Below are positions 59,591 through 64,000 of a DNA stretch of 64,000 nt, one piece after another. The notes under the pieces were generated by a model. It searched no databases. It was not told the origin of the DNA and saw nothing but the letters and a program-made list of their open reading frames with translations. Location of the stretch: assembly GCA_037349315.1 (NCBI GenBank), contig JBAIAC010000001.1, positions 4,258,001-4,322,000 of the forward strand. The letters run 5' to 3'. Within the stretch, counting starts at the first letter, position 1. Each line of letters starts with the position of its first letter. The DNA is from Chelydra serpentina (Eukaryota > Chordata > Testudines > Chelydridae). The position numbers and the translations under genes were made by a program.

Positions 59591-59840
59591 TATGTGACTT
59601 TGTGGCTGGAGAGGGCAGTTACAGATCCCCTGCTGCGTGGCTCTGTCATCCAGGCTACGGACCGCTGCATAAGATCTGTAACCGCCATCCCCCACCGCAA
59701 ACCCACAGAGCCCCCCCACACAGAACATGAAAAACACCTCCCAAACTGACCAGGGTGCCTAATGGCTGCAATGTGAGTGTGACCTTCTGGTGAACTTGCA
59801 CCCCTGTCTTTACCCTGCTAAAGGCGCCTATCGCCTCTAA

Positions 59841-62300
59841 TTACCAACCCACTTCCCCCCCTTCAGATACACCAGCCTTTACAAGAAAATCAAGGAAACA
59901 ATACCTAACAGAAAAGTAATTTTTATTAAGGACTTCACAATTAGGGGATGAAACTGGGAGGGTGGCTAGGGCGGGGTGCGGTTGGAGGGAAGGAAAGGAC
60001 CCATCAAATCTTGAGGAATGAGAGCCTTCTGCTGCTTGAGCAGTCCGCAGGGGTGGAGTGATTGTTTCCACAGCCCCTGCCTTGGGAGTTTGGGTGGGGG
60101 GGATGGGACTTTGTGGCGGGGGAGGGCGGTTAGTGAGAGAATGAAGCGGGGCTCTTTCCTCCTGCCTCCGGTCCTGCAGAACATCTACAAGGCGCCGGAG
60201 CGTGTCCGTTTGCTCCCGCATTAGCCCAAGCAGCGTCTGAGTTGCCCGCTGATCTTCCTGCCACCACCTGTCCTCACGAGCTTCAGTCCTCTCCTCCCGT
60301 TCGCTGGATGCTTGCCGGTACTGAGAGATGTCCTCTCTCCGCTGTGCCGCCTCAGTTTGGGAACTGACCATAAGTTCCGAGAACATCTCATCCCGTGTTC
60401 TTTTTTTGCGCCGCCTGATCAGCGCCAGCCTCTGGGAGGGGGATGCCGGGGTAGCCCGGGAGACACTCGCAGCTGTGGGATGGGAAAAAGGGAGTGAATT
60501 CCTCAGAAAGATACATTTTCGCGAACAATGAATATAGTCTTTCCCTGTGAACTAGACCATGCACACTACCTATCACATGTGCAGTCAGTACAAGGTTGAA
60601 TTTTCTGTCTTTATATTGCGTGCCTGTGGTCTTGCTGTACAGATCACACAAGCAGGGCCGGACAACGGAATTCGGCTAGCAGGAGGCCATGGTAAGCCGT
60701 AGACTTTTGGCTGCTGAAAGCTTAATTTACAGCAGCGCCCTCCTTTCATGTTCCAAGCACTGCTCCTATCGTTGGCCATTTCCTGCTGCCGGCGATCCAG
60801 CAAGCATGAACTCTCCCCCTGTCACACCCATGGCGCGGCTGTACCCATGAACGGTTGCTGCATGCTGCCTCCGAACCGCTCAGCATGAACGGTTCACCTC
60901 CCCGCCCCCACCGCGTGGCTGTGCTCGGGAAAGATCCCTGCATGCTGCCTGCGAACCGCTCAGCATGAACGGTTCGCCTCCCAGCCCCCACCGCGTGGCT
61001 GTGCTCGGGAAAAATCCCTGCATGCTGCCTGCGAACCGTTCAGCATGAACGGTTCACCTCCCCACCCCCACCGCGTGGCTGTGCTCGGTAAAGATCCCTG
61101 CATGCTGCCTGCGAACCGCTCAGCATGACCGGTTCGCCTCCCCGTCCCCACCGCGTGGCTCTGCTCGGGAAAGATCCCTGCATGCTGCCTGCGAACCGCT
61201 CAGCATGAACGGTTCGCCTCCCCACCCTCACCGCGTGGCTGGAAACCGCCGGGTAGAGTTATTTAAAGGAACAGGCAACCAGTCCCCATACTAAAATTCC
61301 CCTAATTCAAACCAGGAAACCATGACTGATATCACTCTGATGAGGATTGCGGAGACAGAGAAAGACCGTATGCTGCGTGAATGCCAGCAAACACCGGGGC
61401 CGTATGCCGCCATGCTTTGCCAGGCAATGATACCGGAGTACCAGCTACTAGCCTGGTGCGGAAAAGTTTCCTACCATGGAGGAGGCCATACGGCCGCTCT
61501 CTCCAGGAACCTGATGCAAAGGCTGGCACATTACCTCCAGGAGAGCTTCATGGAGATGTCCCAGGAGGATTTCTCCTCTATCCCCAGACATGTTGACAGA
61601 CTTTTCGAGTAGCTGCACTGGTAACGACTAAAAACTAAAGCGCCTAGGGCTAAATAATCATGAGAAACCCATTGCTAACATACCATGCAAACTCTATTCA
61701 AAATAAATGTTTAAAACACTTACCTACTGATCCTTCCCCTGATTCACGGTCCGGGTTACCGCCTCGGGAGGGTTGGTAGGGTATCTCAGTCAGGGTGATG
61801 AAAAGATCCTGGCTGTCGGGGAAATCAGTGTTGAAAGCGCTGTCGACTGCCTCGTCCTCCTCATCTCCTTCCTCATCGTCCCCGTCAGCGAAAACCTCCG
61901 AGGAAGCGGCCGTAGATAAGACCCCATCGTCGGAGTCCACGGACACTGGTGGGGCAGTGGTGGTGGCCCCTCCTAGCATTGCATGCAGTGCCTCGTAGAA
62001 ACGGCATGTTTGGGGCTGGGATCCGGAGCATCCGTTTGACTCTTTGGTCTTCTGGTACACTTGCCGCAGCTCCTTGATTTTCACGCGGCACTGTGTTGCA
62101 TCCCGGCTGTATCCTCTCTCCGTCATGGCTTTTGAGATCTTTTCGTAGATCTTCGCATTCCATTTTTTAGACCGCAGCTCTGAAAGCACGGACTCATTGC
62201 CCCACACAGCGATCAGATCCAAGACTTCCCGATCAGTCCATGCTGGGGCCCTCTTTCTATTCTGCGATTGCATGGTCACCTCTGCTGGAGAGCTCTGCAT
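59841..62300 (-). CDS. Harbinger Myb/SANT-like DNA-binding protein, two exons, intact
   Basis: Exon 1 runs 62300-61724 and exon 2 runs 60472-59841. The donor GTAG|GTAAGT and acceptor CCCACAG|CTGCG are canonical. Joining them keeps one frame (a split GCT codon) for about 402 residues without a stop. Exon 1 has a trihelix-type Myb/SANT domain: RAPAWTDREVLDLIAVWGNE, then KIYEKISKAMTERGYSRD and CRVKIKELRQVYQK. An acidic stretch DGDDEEGDEEDEAVDS follows. Exon 2 starts with a basic RRRKKRTRDEMF, likely a nuclear localisation signal, then a charged coiled coil (EREERTEAREDRWWQEDQRA, LRRLVDVLQDRRQEE) and a proline-rich tail. In Harbinger systems this protein binds the ends and brings the transposase into the nucleus. 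An upstream ATG at 62381 is in frame, but the conserved start is more likely 62300. Confidence 0.85.
60800..61245. repeat. 80-bp tandem repeat, about five copies
   Basis: The unit contains CCGCTCAGCATGAACGGTTC, then CCACCGCGTGGCTGTGCTCG and CCTGCATGCTGCCTGCGAA. Copies start at 60876, 60956, 61036, 61116 and 61196, with a more diverged one before. Units are very similar, so expansion is recent. Confidence 0.92.
61257..61266 (+). promoter_or_regulatory. TATA-like element before the 96-residue frame
   Basis: GAGTTATTTAAAGGA lies about 60 bases upstream of the ATG at 61322 and directly after the repeat block. Function is inferred from position only. Confidence 0.25.
61322..61612 (+). CDS. Unrecognised 96-residue frame within the Harbinger element
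   Basis: An open frame begins in good start context (GAAACCATGA) about 60 bases after a TATTTAAA stretch at 61259. The protein begins MTDITLMRIAETEKDRMLRE and ends at a TAG at 61610-61612. It looks helical and includes HTAALSRNLMQRLAHYLQESF. No domain was recognised. It lies on the plus strand inside the Myb/SANT intron, just after the 80-bp repeat. It could be a third gene of the element, an unrelated captured exon, or chance. The length is modest, so evidence for coding is weak. Confidence 0.35.
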   Translation: MTDITLMRIAETEKDRMLRECQQTPGPYAAMLCQAMIPEYQLLAWCGKVSYHGGGHTAALSRNLMQRLAHYLQESFMEMSQEDFSSIPRHVDRLFE

Positions 62301-62681
62301 CGTTGCCAGTGCTGCTGAGCTCGCCACGATGTCCAAACAAGAAATGGGATTCAAACTGCCCAGACAGGAAAAGGAATTCAAATTTTCTTGTCTGGCTGTT
62401 CAGAGCATCCGAGCTCGGACTGCTGTCCAGAGCGTCCACGGAGTGGTGCACTCTGGGATAGCTCCCCGCGCTATTGGAGTCGAATTCAGTCCACACTAAC
62501 CCTAATTCGACATGGCCATGTCGAATTTAGCGCTACTCCCCTCATCGGGGAGGAATACAGAAATCGATTTAAAGAGCACTTTATGTCGAAATAAATAACA
62601 TCGTTGTGTGGACGGGTGCACGATTAATTCGAGTTAATGCTGCTAAATTCGACATAAACTCCTAGTGTAGACCAGGCCTAA

Positions 62682-63404
62682 GTATGCTCACTTCTAGTCC
62701 TTGATAATCAGACAAGTTGGGGTCTGCCATTTCTCCCATAGGATAAGGGAAGGCACAAGCAGCCACATGAAGTTTTACACAGTAACTCTTGAATGGGAAT
62801 TTTTCCCTCTGAAGAGAAAGCAGCTTTGGTAGCTGAAAAATGGTCATGCAGCCTTCAGCATAAAGGTTCAATGGCTGCTCTGCACTGAATAGCATCCAGT
62901 GGAACCAAGAGCCAGAAGTACCCTCATAATTATTCTGCCATTTACCCCCTTGAAACACATATGGATTTTGAAAGGGAGATCACTGCACAAACTGACAGCA
63001 ATATACTGTTGTGAGTTGGGATCAACCTCATCTAAACTGTTGTGACTTCCAATTTAAAATAGCTGCGACAGTGGCTAAGTGGCCCCGCCTAAAATAGAGG
63101 GGTATGCAAACCTGCCCAGTAATCTGGGATTTGTGGATGGAGGGCGTTATTTCTCAGTAGGGATATGAGTGAAAGACATACATAACAAAAGACGAAGGTC
63201 CACAGAGGAAGAGTAAGAAAGCCACAAACACACAGCCTGAACAAGCTGCTGAAAGAATTTGGTGCTAGGAGCAAGGAAGCTGTCTACTGTGTTTTGTTTT
63301 TTCCTGTGTTCAGAGAAACAAGACTTTGTACATTCTTTGAAAATAAACAAGATTGCATCAAAGATCCTAACTCCATCATCAATTTCTCCTCCCAACTACA
63401 ACAA
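62682..63404. other. Non-coding stretch, no gene seen
   Basis: Sequence between the Harbinger element and the chimeric junction; no domain or clear repeat. A frame starting at 63294 runs across the junction by chance. Confidence 0.4.
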
Positions 63405-63458
63405 TCTAGTTGGCAGCCAGTATCAAGCAAAGTGCCCCAGGGGTCAGTCCTGGGGCCG
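63405..63458 (+). mobile_element. 54-bp internal CR1 patch
   Basis: TCTAGTTGGCAGCCAGTATC followed by GTGCCCCAGGGGTC and CTGGGGCCGG encodes [19 protein letters not shown], a piece of the CR1 reverse transcriptase (compare 52636-52688). It has neither a CR1 3' end nor a 5' extension, so it is not a normal retrotransposed copy. Confidence 0.85.
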
Positions 63459-64000
63459 GTGCAGAATGGTGGTGGAGTGTGCTTTTGGACGTCTGAAGGG
63501 GAGATGGAGACTCCCCCGACTCGCTCTGATCTCAGCGAAACCAATATCCCCATTGTGATTGCAGCTTGGTGTGTGCTCCACAATCTCTGTGAGAGCAAGG
63601 GGGAGACGTTTATGGTGGGGTGGGAGGTTGAGGCAAATCGCCTGGCTGCTGATTACACGCAGCCAGACACCCGGGCAATTAGAAGAGCACAGCGGGATGC
63701 GCTGCACATCCGGGAAGCTTTGAAAGCTAGCTTCCAGACTGACCAGGGTAACCTGTGACTATTACGTTTGTTTAAGCAGCAGCTGAACCTGCCTTCATTT
63801 CTTTACCCAGTTACTGTTGCCTATCCTCTGCAATTACCAAACCCCTTCCCCCCCTTCCCACACACCCTTAAAAATAAAATACATGAAACATTGTTTATTA
63901 AAACCGTCTTCTTTATTAAGGATTTCTCAATAAAGGGTTGAAACTGGGACGCATACTGCGGTTGGGGAGCTGGTGGAGTGATGGAAAGGACGTTTCTAAA
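63459..64000 (+). pseudogene. Second copy of the Harbinger transposase 3' end and flank
   Basis: From GTGCAGAATGGTGGTGGAG to the window end this matches 58944-59485 with a constant offset of 4515 bases. I saw no difference over 542 bases. It includes the same frameshift after RWR and the same non-coding flank. It encodes only the last block of the transposase (VVECAFGRLKGRW in one frame, RSDLSETNIPIVIAAW onward in the other). It continues beyond the window. It is a fragment duplicated from the copy at 57991, or a local assembly duplication. Confidence 0.9.

Larger units (their letters stand above)
60473..61723 (-). other. Intron of the Myb/SANT gene
   Basis: 1251 bases with GT-AG borders. 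It contains an 80-bp tandem repeat block and an opposite-strand open frame of 96 codons, so it is not empty. Confidence 0.75.
57583..62678. mobile_element. Complete PIF/Harbinger transposon
   Basis: A 5096-bp element with inverted ends GGGTATGTCTACACTACG and (complement of right end) GGCCTGGTCTACACTAGG, flanked by TAA at 57580-57582 and 62679-62681. It has the two-gene architecture of autonomous Harbinger elements: a plus-strand DDE transposase at 57991-59243 and a minus-strand Myb/SANT gene at 59841-62300, facing each other tail to tail. The many short MITEs in the window with the TCTACACTA end motif are plausible non-autonomous relatives that such a transposase could once have moved. Confidence 0.93.

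Noticed and set aside
1..64000. CRISPR arrays, bacterial operons or phage genes
   Set aside because: The tandem repeats lack the regular repeat-spacer pattern, and the retroelement, splice-site and base-composition evidence is that of an animal nuclear genome.

Overview
This is vertebrate nuclear DNA, AT-rich and dense in transposable elements. The lineage signal is a cryptodiran turtle or close relative. The evidence is a tRNA-derived SINE with a CR1-type tail (turtle Cry I/PolIII-SINE type), several CR1 LINE copies, a Penelope-like element with a GIY-YIG domain, a PIF/Harbinger transposon that carries a Myb/SANT gene, and many hAT and Harbinger MITEs with clean target-site duplications. No host protein-coding gene, rRNA or tRNA gene could be supported. 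Every long reading frame belongs to a transposon or is a chance frame in low-complexity sequence.

Layout. 1-10 kb: a CR1 copy, a Harbinger MITE broken by two CR1 insertions, a solo LTR that carries a hAT MITE, and an old L2-like LINE relic. 10-23 kb: two CR1 copies, a GC-rich hAT element with a VNTR, and several MITEs, two of them nested. 23-26 kb: a SINE and a Penelope-like element in head-to-head form, with a nearly intact reverse transcriptase/GIY-YIG frame. 28-45 kb: hAT elements with internal minisatellites or a CCAAT-box cluster, a MITE with duplicated hairpins, and more CR1. 47.4-54.9 kb: a three-level nest, in which a palindromic hAT derivative holds an RTE-clade LINE, which in turn holds a CR1 copy spanning the end of ORF1 through all of ORF2. 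57.6-62.7 kb: a complete Harbinger element with terminal repeats and a TAA duplication. It has a decayed transposase, an intact two-exon Myb/SANT partner gene, and an unrecognised 96-residue frame inside that gene's intron. 63.4-64 kb: a copy of the transposase 3' end with no difference seen against the first, joined through a 54-bp CR1 patch.

How the genes relate. In Harbinger elements the DDE transposase and the Myb/SANT protein are partners: the second binds DNA and helps bring the first to the nucleus and the ends. Here the partner is open while the transposase has three stops and a frameshift, so this copy could at most supply the DNA-binding protein. The LINEs and the Penelope element are self-contained retroelements and are all damaged or 5'-truncated. 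Family names rest on motifs and remembered consensus sequences; no database search was run.
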